From: Peristeroidobacter soli
GTDB taxonomy: Bacteria > Pseudomonadota > Gammaproteobacteria > Steroidobacterales > Steroidobacteraceae
Direction: 5' to 3'
NCBI RefSeq assembly: GCF_004138485.1
Contig: NZ_RYEV01000006.1
Location: forward strand, 248,001 to 312,000
DNA: 64,000 nucleotides
Positions within the stretch are counted from its first letter, which is position 1. Each line of letters opens with the position of its first letter. The position numbers were made by a program, and so were the translations under genes. Of this stretch, positions 43,325-52,119 are shown one piece after another. The notes beneath the pieces are model-generated. The model was not told where the DNA came from and searched no databases. It was given only the letters and a program-made list of their open reading frames with translations.

Positions 43325-46300
43325 ATGCCGGCCATGAGTACCGTCAAGCGGCTGGCCGCGCCCCTCATTGCCCTGCTCCGGCTGCACCTGGTCGCGGTCA
43401 TGATCGTTGTGACCCTGGTGATGCTGTACACGCTGCTGGGCTTTTTCGCAGTCCCGCGAATTGCTCGCGCGCAACTGGAGAGCTACGTCACCGAACAGTT
43501 GCATCGCCAAGTGTCGGTGGGCGAGATCCGTTTCAATCCCTTTGCTTTCGATACCAGCGTCGCCGGTCTGACGCTGCGTGAGGCCGACGGCTCGCCGGTC
43601 GTCTCTTTCCGGCACCTTTATGTCAACGCCGAGCTGGCGTCGTCGCTCTGGCAGCGCGCGGTGGTCTTGAAGGAAGTGGAGCTTTCCGCGCCGGACATCA
43701 ACGCAATCATCGCCAAGGACGGCACCGTGAATCTCGCGAAGCTGACTCCGGAGTCCAAGGAGCCGCCGAGCGAAGAGGCGGAAACGCCGCTGCCGAAAGT
43801 GCGGATCGGAAAGCTGGCCATTCGCGACGGTCGCATCGGCTTCACCGATAACACGCGCGCGGACCCGTTCACCGCGGTCATCGCGCCGATCAAGTTCACG
43901 CTCACGGATTTCAAGACCGATCTGAACTACGAGAATGTCTATGACTTCTCCGGGACCACGATGTCCGGCGAGCAGCTGTCGTGGGCCGGCCTCTTTACGG
44001 TGCAGCCGTTGGGATCGACCGGCAAGTTCCGGGTCGCTGGTCTCAAAGCGGCGACCATCGATTCTTATGCCGAGGACATGCTGCCGTTTCAGCTCGCCTC
44101 CGGTCATGCCACGCTCGATGGCAGCTATCGTCTGGCGATGACGCCGACGCTCAGCCTCGAAGCCGCGCTGCCTTCGTTGCAGGTTCGGGATTTGTCGATC
44201 AAGCAGCGCAAGGCGAAGGAGACGCCGATAAAATTGCCGGCGTTGGATATTCATGATGTTGCTCTTTCTTATGAAAAGCGCGACGTGGGGATGAAGCGGA
44301 TCGATGTGCGGGGCGCACACGTCGACGTGGCGCTCGAGCCGGATGGGTCGATCAGCTTGATGCGTTTGTTCGGTGAGGCGTCGGGTAAGAATGGTGCGCA
44401 AACGGCGAGTGCGAAGCCGGCGGCCGCGAACCCTGACTCATCGATATCAGCGAAAGAGCCAGCGCCGCTCGGTTCGCAGGCTGACGATGGCGATTGGCGC
44501 ATTCACGCCGAGACCATCCAGTTGAGCGAGGGCACGGTGCTTGCCGAGGACCGCAGCGTGAAGCCGGTCGCGAAGTTCGAGCTCACACCGATTGCGCTCA
44601 CGGTCAACGGCTGGAGTACGGATGCGGCGGCGAAGGTGCAGGTCGACGCGGATGTGACGATAAACAAGAAGGGCAAGTTTCTCGGCAAGGGCGACGTGCA
44701 GTTGGAGCCGCTGAGCGCGGAGCTTGCGGTGGACTTGAAGGACTTCGAGCTGCCTGCGATCCAGTCGTATCTCAATGAGATGACGGCGATGACGTTGCAT
44801 TCCGGTCGCCTCGGCGCCAAGGGCAATGTGTCATACGCCGCGATGCCGGAGTCGGCGCCACCGATGAAATTCAAAGGCGAGGTGCTGGTCGCCGATGTGC
44901 GTACCACGGATGAGCTGGTCAACGAAGACTTCGTCAAGTGGCGCAGCCTGGCTGTGACCGGCATCGACTTCTCGCACAACCCGGACAAGCTGGATATCAA
45001 TCGGATCGTGGCCCGGCAGCCGTATGGCAAGGTGGTGATCGCGAGGGATCAGACGCTGAATGTGACCAAGGTGCTGAGTCCGAACGGTACGCCGGCGCCG
45101 GCAAACGAGGATCAACAAACCGATGACGGCTCAGGCACGGGCAAACAGGCCGCTGCCACGAAAGCTGACGAGAACTCCACGATCACCGAAAAGGCGGCAT
45201 CGACGAAGGCTGACGAAAACTCCAAGGCCACCCAACAGGCGACCGCGAACACAGCTGACGATAAGTCCGACAGCAAACAGGCGGCCGCGAAGCGGCCTGC
45301 CGGTAAGCAGCCGAACGAGAAGCAAGCGGCTGCGAAGCAGGCCGCGGCGAAAGAGGCTGCCAGCGGCAGCGATGTGAAGCGCGACGGCGCGGCGTCGAAG
45401 AAGTCTGCGGTGGCTGCTGGCAACGACGCGGCCTCGGGGCCGATGTTCCCCGTCCGCATCAAGACCGTCCAATTCATCGACGGCTCGGCGAACTTCGCCG
45501 ACTACTCCATCGAACCCTCCTTCGCCACCGGCATTCTCGAACTCAACGGCACCGTCACCGGCCTGTCGAGCGACCCGAAGTCGCGCGCCAAGGTGAAGCT
45601 CGATGGCAAGGTCGACAAGTACGCGCCGGTGGACATCAACGGCGAGGTCAACCTGCTGTCGGCGACCGCGTTCACCGATCTCTCCATGAACTTCCGTAAC
45701 ATGGAGCTGACCACGTTCAATCCCTATTCGGGCAAGTTCGCCGGCTACAACATCAGCAAGGGCAAACTGTCGACCGAGCTGAAATACCTGGTGCAGGATC
45801 GCAAGCTCGACGCGGCTCATCACGTCGTCATCGACAATCTGGAGTTCGGCGACAAGACCGACTCCAAGGACGCCGCGCCCATTCCATTGAAGCTCGCGGT
45901 GGCGTTGCTGAAAGACCGTCACGGCATCATCGATCTCAACCTGCCGGTGAGCGGTACGCTCGACGATCCCAAGTTCCGCCTCGGTCCCATCATTTGGAAA
46001 GCAGTATTGAATCTGCTGACCAAGATCGTGACCGCGCCGTTCGCCGCGCTCGGCGCTCTGTTCGGCGGCGGCGAGGAGATGCAGTTTGTCGACTTCGACC
46101 CGGGCAAGGCCGAGCTGCAGGTGTCACAAACCGAGAACCTGAACAAGCTCGCCAAGGCGTTGGTCGAGCGTCCTCAGTTGAAGCTCAGCGTGCCGCTGAC
46201 TGTCGTTTCCGCGCAGGACAGTGAAGCGATCGCTCGCGCCGCCTTGAACGAAAAGCTGCCGCCCGTCGAGGAGCTGAAAGACGACGCTGCGAAACGTCGG

Positions 46301-46609
46301 CGAATCACGGCGATGGAGAAGGTCTACAAGGAAGCGACCAGGTCGGCGCCGGCGTATCCGCCGGAGACTCAAACCGACCAAGGCATCGACTTCGACGCGC
46401 GGCTGAAATTCCTGGAACAGTCGCTGCTCGATCGCATGAAGCCCGACGATGCGGCGTTGACGGCGCTGGCTCAGCAACGGGCCCGGGCCGTGCAAGACAC
46501 GTTGCTCGCCAACACCGAATTGAATCCCGAGCGTGTCTTCATCACCGCCGAGCGTAGCGAAGGAAAATCCGAATCCAACCGGGTGCGGATGGAGTTGAAG
46601 CTGGAATAG
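43325..46609 (+). CDS. DUF748/AsmA-like giant inner-membrane protein
   Basis: 1094 aa from the ATG at 43325; GTG 43319 and ATG 43334 are alternatives. One N-terminal transmembrane helix (LVAVMIVVTLVMLYTLLGFFAV) anchors a long periplasmic beta-rich body with DUF748 repeats (VSVGEIRFNPFAFDTSVAGLTLREADG, DLSMNFRNMELTTFNPYSGKFAGY, KGKLSTELKY). Residues about 595-710 form a low-complexity Lys/Ala/Asp insert with repeated KADENS motifs. The C-terminal 170 residues (FVDFDPGKAELQ..LNKLAKAL) are OmpA-like in pattern. AsmA-type proteins are thought to bridge inner and outer membrane and move lipids; direct evidence for DUF748 is limited. Confidence 0.85.
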   Translation: MPAMSTVKRLAAPLIALLRLHLVAVMIVVTLVMLYTLLGFFAVPRIARAQLESYVTEQLHRQVSVGEIRFNPFAFDTSVAGLTLREADGSPVVSFRHLYVNAELASSLWQRAVVLKEVELSAPDINAIIAKDGTVNLAKLTPESKEPPSEEAETPLPKVRIGKLAIRDGRIGFTDNTRADPFTAVIAPIKFTLTDFKTDLNYENVYDFSGTTMSGEQLSWAGLFTVQPLGSTGKFRVAGLKAATIDSYAEDMLPFQLASGHATLDGSYRLAMTPTLSLEAALPSLQVRDLSIKQRKAKETPIKLPALDIHDVALSYEKRDVGMKRIDVRGAHVDVALEPDGSISLMRLFGEASGKNGAQTASAKPAAANPDSSISAKEPAPLGSQADDGDWRIHAETIQLSEGTVLAEDRSVKPVAKFELTPIALTVNGWSTDAAAKVQVDADVTINKKGKFLGKGDVQLEPLSAELAVDLKDFELPAIQSYLNEMTAMTLHSGRLGAKGNVSYAAMPESAPPMKFKGEVLVADVRTTDELVNEDFVKWRSLAVTGIDFSHNPDKLDINRIVARQPYGKVVIARDQTLNVTKVLSPNGTPAPANEDQQTDDGSGTGKQAAATKADENSTITEKAASTKADENSKATQQATANTADDKSDSKQAAAKRPAGKQPNEKQAAAKQAAAKEAASGSDVKRDGAASKKSAVAAGNDAASGPMFPVRIKTVQFIDGSANFADYSIEPSFATGILELNGTVTGLSSDPKSRAKVKLDGKVDKYAPVDINGEVNLLSATAFTDLSMNFRNMELTTFNPYSGKFAGYNISKGKLSTELKYLVQDRKLDAAHHVVIDNLEFGDKTDSKDAAPIPLKLAVALLKDRHGIIDLNLPVSGTLDDPKFRLGPIIWKAVLNLLTKIVTAPFAALGALFGGGEEMQFVDFDPGKAELQVSQTENLNKLAKALVERPQLKLSVPLTVVSAQDSEAIARAALNEKLPPVEELKDDAAKRRRITAMEKVYKEATRSAPAYPPETQTDQGIDFDARLKFLEQSLLDRMKPDDAALTALAQQRARAVQDTLLANTELNPERVFITAERSEGKSESNRVRMELKLE

Positions 46610-46678
46610 CCGAGGGCTGGGGCATCTATGCGCACGGCTGGGCGACGTACTCGGGCGACGGCGGCATAGGCGGTCGAC

Positions 46679-46692
46679 CCGATTCGAATCGG
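46679..46692. repeat. 14-bp perfect palindrome between convergent genes
   Basis: CCGATTCGAATCGG is fully self-complementary and lies 11 bp from the stop of the LtaS-like gene, between two converging genes. It may be a termination structure or a protein site; no loop is left for a stable hairpin. Confidence 0.4.
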
Positions 46693-46702
46693 AGGAGCAG
46701 GG

Positions 46703-48475
46703 TCAGTTCAAAGTGTCGAGCAGACCGAGGCGGCTGTCGAATTGCAGCCGGGCGAGCACTTTCAGGACATCGAACGGCACGCGACTCTCGGCGTCCGAAA
46801 ATCCCAGGTCGGTGAGCTCCGAGAAATAGCGGGACGTGGCGAGGCCGGTCTTTTCGATCAGCAAGGTCGGCAGCAACCAGGCCGGGCCCTCCTGGACACG
46901 TGGCTCGCGCGAACGATTGTCGATGAGCAGCCAGGGCACCGGTTGTTCCTCCGGCCGGCGGCCATCGCGAAAGCCGAGCTGCGCGTACACATCGTTCATC
47001 GCCGGCAGGTGATCGCCATAGACCAGCAGGATCGTGTCGCGCGAGCGGTTGTCGACGAACTCGAGCAGGCGGGCGAGCGCCTGGTCGGACGCTCGAACCA
47101 GCGTCATGTAGGTTTCCAGTGCGTGGGTGGAGGAAGCGTCGAGGCTCGCCTGGACCCGTCCGGGGTTTTCCGGGGAGGGCAGCGGCACCGTTTCATACGG
47201 GCCGTGATTCTGAATGCTGATCGCCATGATCATCTGCGGCGGATCGTCGTCGCGCAGCTCGGCGATGACGCGATCCACGAGCGATGAGTCGCTGACATAC
47301 CAACCATAGCGCTCCGCGCCTTCGAACGCGTCGGCATCGAGGAACTGATCGAAGCCCAGCGCGCGAAACGCATGATTGCGATTCCAGAACGCGCCGCCGT
47401 TCGGATGGATGGCCACTGTGCGATAGCCATTCGAGCGCAGCTCTCGCACGATGCTCGGGATCTCGGCATGGGCGAGCTGCAGGTAGGGGTATCTCACGTG
47501 TGGAAATGCGGCGAGCGGCAACCCGGTGAGGAACTCGAACTCGGTGCGGATCGTGCCGCCGCCGAAGGTCGGCACTCGCAGCTCGCCGGACCAACCTCGG
47601 CTCGCGGCCGCACGCAGGGTCGGCATGACGTCGGTGTCGATGCCTTTCAGTCGCGTCACATCGAACAACGATTCGCTCTGCACGACGATGATGTCCGGCA
47701 GCGGCGAGCGCGCCTGTAACGCCGCAGGCATCGACGTGAGTCCGTAATCACGCAGCAGCTGGATGGATGCATCGAGATTCGGTTGCAGTTGCGAGTCGCC
47801 GCGCAACTCCCAATGCAACAGAATCATGTTGGTGATGAGGCCGGTACGCGCGGCGCTATCACGTGGCGCCCAGGGTTCGAACTGCAATTGCCCGGGGTAG
47901 TAAACGGTTTTCCACGGCGCGCTGCCTTGGACCAGCGTGCTCCACAGAATGACGGTCAGGACCGCCGCGCCCCAGCGAACACCGCCCTTGATCGAGCCGA
48001 TCGGCCGCTCCCGATACAGCAGCAACGTGACCGCGAGAACACCGATCGCGAACAGCAGTTGCAACCGTGACGAGGCGAGGTACTGAGCAAAGAAGGCATA
48101 GTTGACGCCGATGGCCTTCAAGAAGTGAAAATCGTCCGGCAGCAGGGGCGTTGCGAGCTCTTTGAGCTTTATATAGTTGATGAAGTACAGCGCACCGAGC
48201 GCGAGCACGGTGAGCCAGCACGAGAGCAGCAGGCGACGCGTGACGATCAGCAGCGCCCCGTGCAGGATCAAGACGGGAACCAGATTGAGGAACACCAGCG
48301 CCCACGGCTCGGCGCGCGAAAACGAGATCGGCCAGGGCAGGGCGGGATCGAGATAGCTGACCAGCAATGTCAGGCCGATCGCCACCAGCGCCGCCCAGCC
48401 TGCGATGACTTTGTTCGATGAAACCGCGGCCGGCGGCGCTGCCAGTGCACTGTATTGATGCTGTGTCGACCTCAC
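46703..48475 (-). CDS. LTA synthase/sulfatase-superfamily membrane transferase
   Basis: 590 aa. Five or so N-terminal transmembrane helices (residues 20-190) are followed by a periplasmic sulfatase-fold domain. Metal and nucleophile motifs of the LtaS/OpgB group are present: VVQSESLFD, Thr in GGGTIRTEFEFLTG, the segment SIQNHGPYE and VYGDHLPA. Such enzymes transfer phosphoglycerol or phosphoethanolamine from phospholipids to glycans or lipids. In a Gram-negative cell an osmoregulated-glucan or lipid A-like acceptor is likely (inference). It is divergent from the membrane protein at 48672 with a 196-bp promoter region. Confidence 0.85.
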   Translation of the reverse strand: MRSTQHQYSALAAPPAAVSSNKVIAGWAALVAIGLTLLVSYLDPALPWPISFSRAEPWALVFLNLVPVLILHGALLIVTRRLLLSCWLTVLALGALYFINYIKLKELATPLLPDDFHFLKAIGVNYAFFAQYLASSRLQLLFAIGVLAVTLLLYRERPIGSIKGGVRWGAAVLTVILWSTLVQGSAPWKTVYYPGQLQFEPWAPRDSAARTGLITNMILLHWELRGDSQLQPNLDASIQLLRDYGLTSMPAALQARSPLPDIIVVQSESLFDVTRLKGIDTDVMPTLRAAASRGWSGELRVPTFGGGTIRTEFEFLTGLPLAAFPHVRYPYLQLAHAEIPSIVRELRSNGYRTVAIHPNGGAFWNRNHAFRALGFDQFLDADAFEGAERYGWYVSDSSLVDRVIAELRDDDPPQMIMAISIQNHGPYETVPLPSPENPGRVQASLDASSTHALETYMTLVRASDQALARLLEFVDNRSRDTILLVYGDHLPAMNDVYAQLGFRDGRRPEEQPVPWLLIDNRSREPRVQEGPAWLLPTLLIEKTGLATSRYFSELTDLGFSDAESRVPFDVLKVLARLQFDSRLGLLDTLN

Positions 48476-48671
48476 CCGCCGCGCCCCGTAAATCTTGCCA
48501 GTAGGTTTAAGTTGCTCGCGACGCCGATAAGTTCCCAGTCGCGAGGCGCAGACAGCTTACGGTCGCGGGCAGCTGCCACAATTGATCATAAACTCTGCAC
48601 CGCAGAGTACTTGACGGCTTGCGGGCCGCGCTCGTAATTTGGACGGCGAGCGCACTTGCGAGGCTGCAACC
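48476..48671. promoter_or_regulatory. Divergent promoter region
   Basis: The 196 bp between the LtaS-like gene and the membrane-protein operon must contain both promoters. The centre is AT-rich for this genome (around 48490-48610). No exact consensus hexamers or palindromes were picked out by eye. Confidence 0.35.
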
Positions 48672-49262
48672 ATGCCGTCAGCGAAAACCGTCAGTCTGGA
48701 TTCTCACGCGATGGCGACGCTGCGATACATCCGGGAATCGATGGATGCGGCGGGCTGTGTTGCGGTGCCGGGCTCGGCCGGGATCGCCATGGGCATGGTG
48801 GGACTGGCGGCGACGGTCATGTCGTTGTTGCCGGATCTGGCGCCTCACTGGTTCGCCATCTGGGTGGCGGCGGGTCCTATCGCCGCGCTCGCGGGCGCAC
48901 TGCTGATGACCCGCTCGACCTCGGTCGTTTCTTTCATCGCCATGGGCACGCCGGGTCGCAAGCTGTTGCTCGGGCTGATTCCCTGTCTGTTCGCCGGCGC
49001 CGTGCTGAGCGGCGTGCTGTGGAAGGCGAATGACATCGCCGCCATCCCGGGCGCCTGGCTGCTGTTGTATGGATGCTCGCTGATTTCGGCGAGCGCCTTC
49101 ATCAAGATGATCGTGGCGTGGATGGGCGTCTGTTTCGTCGTGTTGGGCGTCATCGCCTTCATGGTGCCGGCGTCGTTTCACATCCCACTGCTCGGACTGG
49201 GCTTCGGCGGCCTGCACATCCTGTTCGGCATCCTGATCGGTCGAGACGTCCATGGCCGCTAA
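48672..49262 (+). CDS. Multi-pass membrane protein, function unknown
   Basis: 196 aa from the ATG at 48672 (MPSAKTVSLDSHAMATLRYIRESMDAAG); an upstream TTG would add 11 residues. A short cytosolic N-terminus precedes about six hydrophobic helices (GIAMGMVGLAATVMSLL, WFAIWVAAGPIAALAGALLM and others). No named domain is recognised. The next gene, a winged-helix regulator, starts inside its last 11 bp, so the pair is translationally coupled; this membrane protein plus regulator pairing is recurrent in proteobacteria. Confidence 0.8.
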   Translation: MPSAKTVSLDSHAMATLRYIRESMDAAGCVAVPGSAGIAMGMVGLAATVMSLLPDLAPHWFAIWVAAGPIAALAGALLMTRSTSVVSFIAMGTPGRKLLLGLIPCLFAGAVLSGVLWKANDIAAIPGAWLLLYGCSLISASAFIKMIVAWMGVCFVVLGVIAFMVPASFHIPLLGLGFGGLHILFGILIGRDVHGR

Positions 49263-49638
49263 AGCTAAAGCACGAACGCCCGCCGGCGCGAGCGCGCATC
49301 AACAACGCAAGCTCGCCACGGTGGCATCGACGACGCGCGACGGCGGCGAGTCGAAATTCGATCGTCTGATCTACGAACGGGTCCGGCTGGGCATCATGAG
49401 CGCGCTCGCGGTTCGCGAAGAAATGACGTTCAACGAGCTCAAGAGCCTGTTCGACATCAGCGACGGCAACCTCGGCGGGCACGCCCGCAAGCTCGAGGAT
49501 GCGGGTTATCTGAGCTGCACCAAGTCGTTCGAAGACCGCCGGCCGCGCACCGCGTATCAAATCACCGCGCAGGGCAGGGCGGCGTTGAATCGCTATCTCG
49601 ATCACGTGGAAGCGGTCATTCGCGCGACCCGCGGCTGA
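49252..49638 (+). CDS. Winged-helix transcriptional regulator (HTH_34-like)
   Basis: 128 aa. A basic N-terminal tail (AAKAKARTPAGASAHQQRK) precedes a compact winged helix: YERVRLGIMSALAVREEMTFNELKSLFDISDGNLGGHARKLEDAG followed by a wing with DRRPRTAYQITAQGRAAL. This matches the MarR-like/PadR-like winged-helix family used in two-gene units with a membrane protein. It overlaps the membrane protein gene by 11 bp. The target is probably its own operon (inference). Confidence 0.87.
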   Translation: MAAKAKARTPAGASAHQQRKLATVASTTRDGGESKFDRLIYERVRLGIMSALAVREEMTFNELKSLFDISDGNLGGHARKLEDAGYLSCTKSFEDRRPRTAYQITAQGRAALNRYLDHVEAVIRATRG

Positions 49639-49677
49639 TTTCCGGTTCATTCGCTCTGTAATGTAGAGTACTCGCCA

Positions 49678-50406
49678 ATGCATGTGGCAATCATCATGGA
49701 CGGCAACGGACGTTGGGCGACCCAACGCGGTCTGCCGCGAACGGCGGGGCATCGCGCTGGAGCGCAAGCCGTCGATCGCGTCGTCACGGCGGCGGCGCGC
49801 CAGGGGGTCGACGTGCTGACGCTGTACGCATTCTCGCAGGCGAACTGGCAGCGGCCGCGAGGGGAAGTGCGGGCGTTGTTCGGGCTGTTTCGCCGCTATT
49901 TGAAGGAGCAGACCAGTCGCTGTCTGGAACAGTCGATCCGCCTGAACATCATCGGCCGGCGCGACCGGCTCGAGTCTCGCTTGCTGGCGCTCATCCAGGC
50001 GTCCGAGCAGGCCACGGCCCATTGCACCGGAATGATTCTGCGCATCGCGATCGACTACTCCGCGCAATGGAGTTTGATGCAGGTGTGCCGCTCGTTCGGT
50101 CTGCTCGTTTCCACCGATCACGAGCGCTTCGCGCGCCAGCTCGCGGTGGTCGACAATTCCATTCCGGTCGGCGCGGTCGACCTGCTGATCCGCACCGGCG
50201 GCGAGCAGCGCATGAGCGATTTCCTGTTGTGGGAGTGCGCATACGCCGAGCTGCATTTCGTGGCGCGGGCGTGGCCGGACTTCGACGAGGAGGATTTTCA
50301 GGCGGCGCTTGCCGAGTTCTCGCGCCGGGATCGACGCTTTGGGTGTATAGAGACGACGGAGCCCGTGCGGCTTCAGATGCAACAAGGTGCCGGCATCGGG
50401 CGTTGA
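49678..50406 (+). CDS. Isoprenyl transferase, divergent UppS paralogue
   Basis: 242 aa. Cis-prenyltransferase motifs are clear: IIMDGNGRWA with the catalytic Asp, LTLYAFSQANWQRPRGEV, and RTGGEQRMSDFLLWECAYAEL near the C-terminus. The normally strong NYGGR segment reads DYSAQ here (in LRIAIDYSAQWSLM). The usual neighbours of housekeeping uppS (frr, cdsA, dxr) are absent, so this is probably a second copy making undecaprenyl or another cis-polyprenyl diphosphate. It is 39 bp after the winged-helix gene and 31 bp before the DUF1223 gene. Confidence 0.85.
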   Translation: MHVAIIMDGNGRWATQRGLPRTAGHRAGAQAVDRVVTAAARQGVDVLTLYAFSQANWQRPRGEVRALFGLFRRYLKEQTSRCLEQSIRLNIIGRRDRLESRLLALIQASEQATAHCTGMILRIAIDYSAQWSLMQVCRSFGLLVSTDHERFARQLAVVDNSIPVGAVDLLIRTGGEQRMSDFLLWECAYAELHFVARAWPDFDEEDFQAALAEFSRRDRRFGCIETTEPVRLQMQQGAGIGR

Positions 50407-50437
50407 TGGACCGGCGGGGGATCACCGGGACCGATTC

Positions 50438-51133
50438 GTGAGAAGCCTAGTCAAGGCGTGGCTGGCCGGGTTCGGCCTGGTTGTGTCGGCGGGTGCGCCG
50501 GCGCAACCGGTGGTCGTGGAGCTGTTTACTTCGGAGGGGTGCAGCTCGTGTCCGCCGGCCGATGCCTTGTTGGGCGAGCTGGCCAGAAAGCCCGGCATCA
50601 TCGCGCTGGCCTATCACGTCGACTATTGGGACGACCAGGGCTGGCAGGACCCATTCTCGATTCCCGAAGCCACCCAGCGTCAGCGCGGTTACGTCCGGCG
50701 CTTGTCCCGGAGCGGCGCCTTTACTCCACAGATCGTGGTGAGCGGCGATACCAGTCTGGTGGGCTCGAATCGCACCGAAGTGGAGCGTGCCGTCAAAGGC
50801 GATCGGGATTCGCTGCGGCTGTCGCTGGCGAAGGAAGGCGACACGCTGTACATCCACTTCCTGGAAGCCTGGCGCGAAGCCATGGACGTGTACCTGGTCG
50901 GCTATCTGAAGGAAGCGACCGCCCGGGTCGAGAGCGGCGAAAACGCCCATCGCACCCTGAAACATTTCAACGTGGTGCGCTCGTTCAAGCAGTTGGGTAC
51001 GTGGAACGGGCGGCCGCAACGCAAGGTAGTGTCGCTCGCGGACCTGCCGCGCGATGCTAGTGTTGTGGCTGTAATACTCCAGCGTAAGAATCAGGGCGCG
51101 GTCGCGGGAGCAGCGACGCTGGCATTGCGCTGA
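50438..51133 (+). CDS. DUF1223 thioredoxin-like exported protein
   Basis: 231 aa from a GTG at 50438 (MRSLVKAWLAGFGLVVSAGAPAQP), which gives a clean signal peptide; an earlier GTG at 50387 would overlap uppS. DUF1223 is recognised by VVVELFTSEGCSSCPPADALL with a CxxC pair, AYHVDYWDDQGWQDPFS and YVRRL...FTPQIVVSG. The CxxC thioredoxin fold suggests a periplasmic redox role, but the family is uncharacterised. Confidence 0.86.
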   Translation: MRSLVKAWLAGFGLVVSAGAPAQPVVVELFTSEGCSSCPPADALLGELARKPGIIALAYHVDYWDDQGWQDPFSIPEATQRQRGYVRRLSRSGAFTPQIVVSGDTSLVGSNRTEVERAVKGDRDSLRLSLAKEGDTLYIHFLEAWREAMDVYLVGYLKEATARVESGENAHRTLKHFNVVRSFKQLGTWNGRPQRKVVSLADLPRDASVVAVILQRKNQGAVAGAATLALR

Positions 51134-51212
51134 GTCGGAACACGCTCTCAGACTGTAGTGTCCGGCCCTGCTTCTACTCTCCCTTCCTCAACCTGCGCAA
51201 GTGAGCCACATC

Positions 51213-52040
51213 ATGAGCAAGATCACAGTCAAAGACGGCACCGAGATTTTTTACAAAGACTGGGGCACCGGACAGCCTCTGGTATTCCATCACGGCTGGC
51301 CGCTGAGCGCGGACGATTGGGACAACCAGATGATGTTCTTCCTGAGCAAGGGTTATCGGGTCATTGCTCACGATCGCCGCGGTCACGGTCGTTCGTCGCA
51401 AACGTTCGACGGCAATGAGATGGACACCTATGCGGCCGACGTTGCCGCGCTGGCCGATCATCTCGGCCTCAAAGGGGCGGTGCATATCGGTCACTCCACT
51501 GGCGGCGGTGAAGTCGCGCGCTACGTGGCCCGTTACGGCGGTGGTGGACGTGTGGCCAAAGCCGTCCTGATCGGCGCGGTGCCGCCGGTCATGGTCAAGT
51601 CGGACAAGAATCCCGGCGGTCTGCCGCTCGAAGTGTTCGACGGTTTTCGCGCCGCCCTGGTGGCGAACCGGGCGCAGTTCTATCGCGACGTGCCGTCCGG
51701 TCCGTTCTACGGTTTCAATCGTCCGGGTGCGAAAGTTTCCGAGGGTGTGATCGGCAACTGGTGGCGTCAGGGCATGATCGGCGGCATCAAGGCCCAGTAC
51801 GATTGCATCAAGGCCTTCTCCGAGACCGACTTCACCGAGGATCTGAAGAAGATCGAGTGCCCGGTGTTCGTCATGCATGGTGACGACGATCAGATCGTGC
51901 CGATTGCGGACTCGGCGCTGCTGTCGTCGAAGCTGTTGAAGAACGGCACCTTGAAAGTGTACCCGGGTCTGCCGCACGGCATGTGCACGACGCATCCGGA
52001 CATCATCAACGAAGACTTGTTGAAGTTCATTCGCGGCTGA
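51213..52040 (+). CDS. Alpha/beta hydrolase, non-haem haloperoxidase/esterase type
   Basis: 275 aa from the ATG at 51213. The fold is of the cofactor-free chloroperoxidase/aryl-esterase group: [15 protein letters not shown] (oxyanion HG), [11 protein letters not shown], nucleophile Ser in GHSTGG, Asp in HGDDDQIVP and His in [10 protein letters not shown]. These enzymes are esterases that also form peracids. It is cytosolic as no signal peptide is present. The gene stands alone. Confidence 0.9.
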   Translation: MSKITVKDGTEIFYKDWGTGQPLVFHHGWPLSADDWDNQMMFFLSKGYRVIAHDRRGHGRSSQTFDGNEMDTYAADVAALADHLGLKGAVHIGHSTGGGEVARYVARYGGGGRVAKAVLIGAVPPVMVKSDKNPGGLPLEVFDGFRAALVANRAQFYRDVPSGPFYGFNRPGAKVSEGVIGNWWRQGMIGGIKAQYDCIKAFSETDFTEDLKKIECPVFVMHGDDDQIVPIADSALLSSKLLKNGTLKVYPGLPHGMCTTHPDIINEDLLKFIRG

Positions 52041-52080
52041 GCTGGCGCACCGGCGTTGCCAGGTCGGGATGAGCCCGGCA

Positions 52081-52109
52081 CGATAGAGACCGCCCGCGGG
52101 TCTCTATCG
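52081..52109. repeat. 11-bp perfect stem-loop in the 5' leader of the next gene
   Basis: CGATAGAGACC (52081-52091) pairs with GGTCTCTATCG (52099-52109), with a 7-nt loop. The GGAG ribosome-binding site (52109-52112) abuts the stem and shares one base with it. It could terminate the preceding hydrolase gene or modulate translation of the next one; no U-run follows. Confidence 0.6.
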
Positions 52110-52119
52110 GAGCGGCCTC

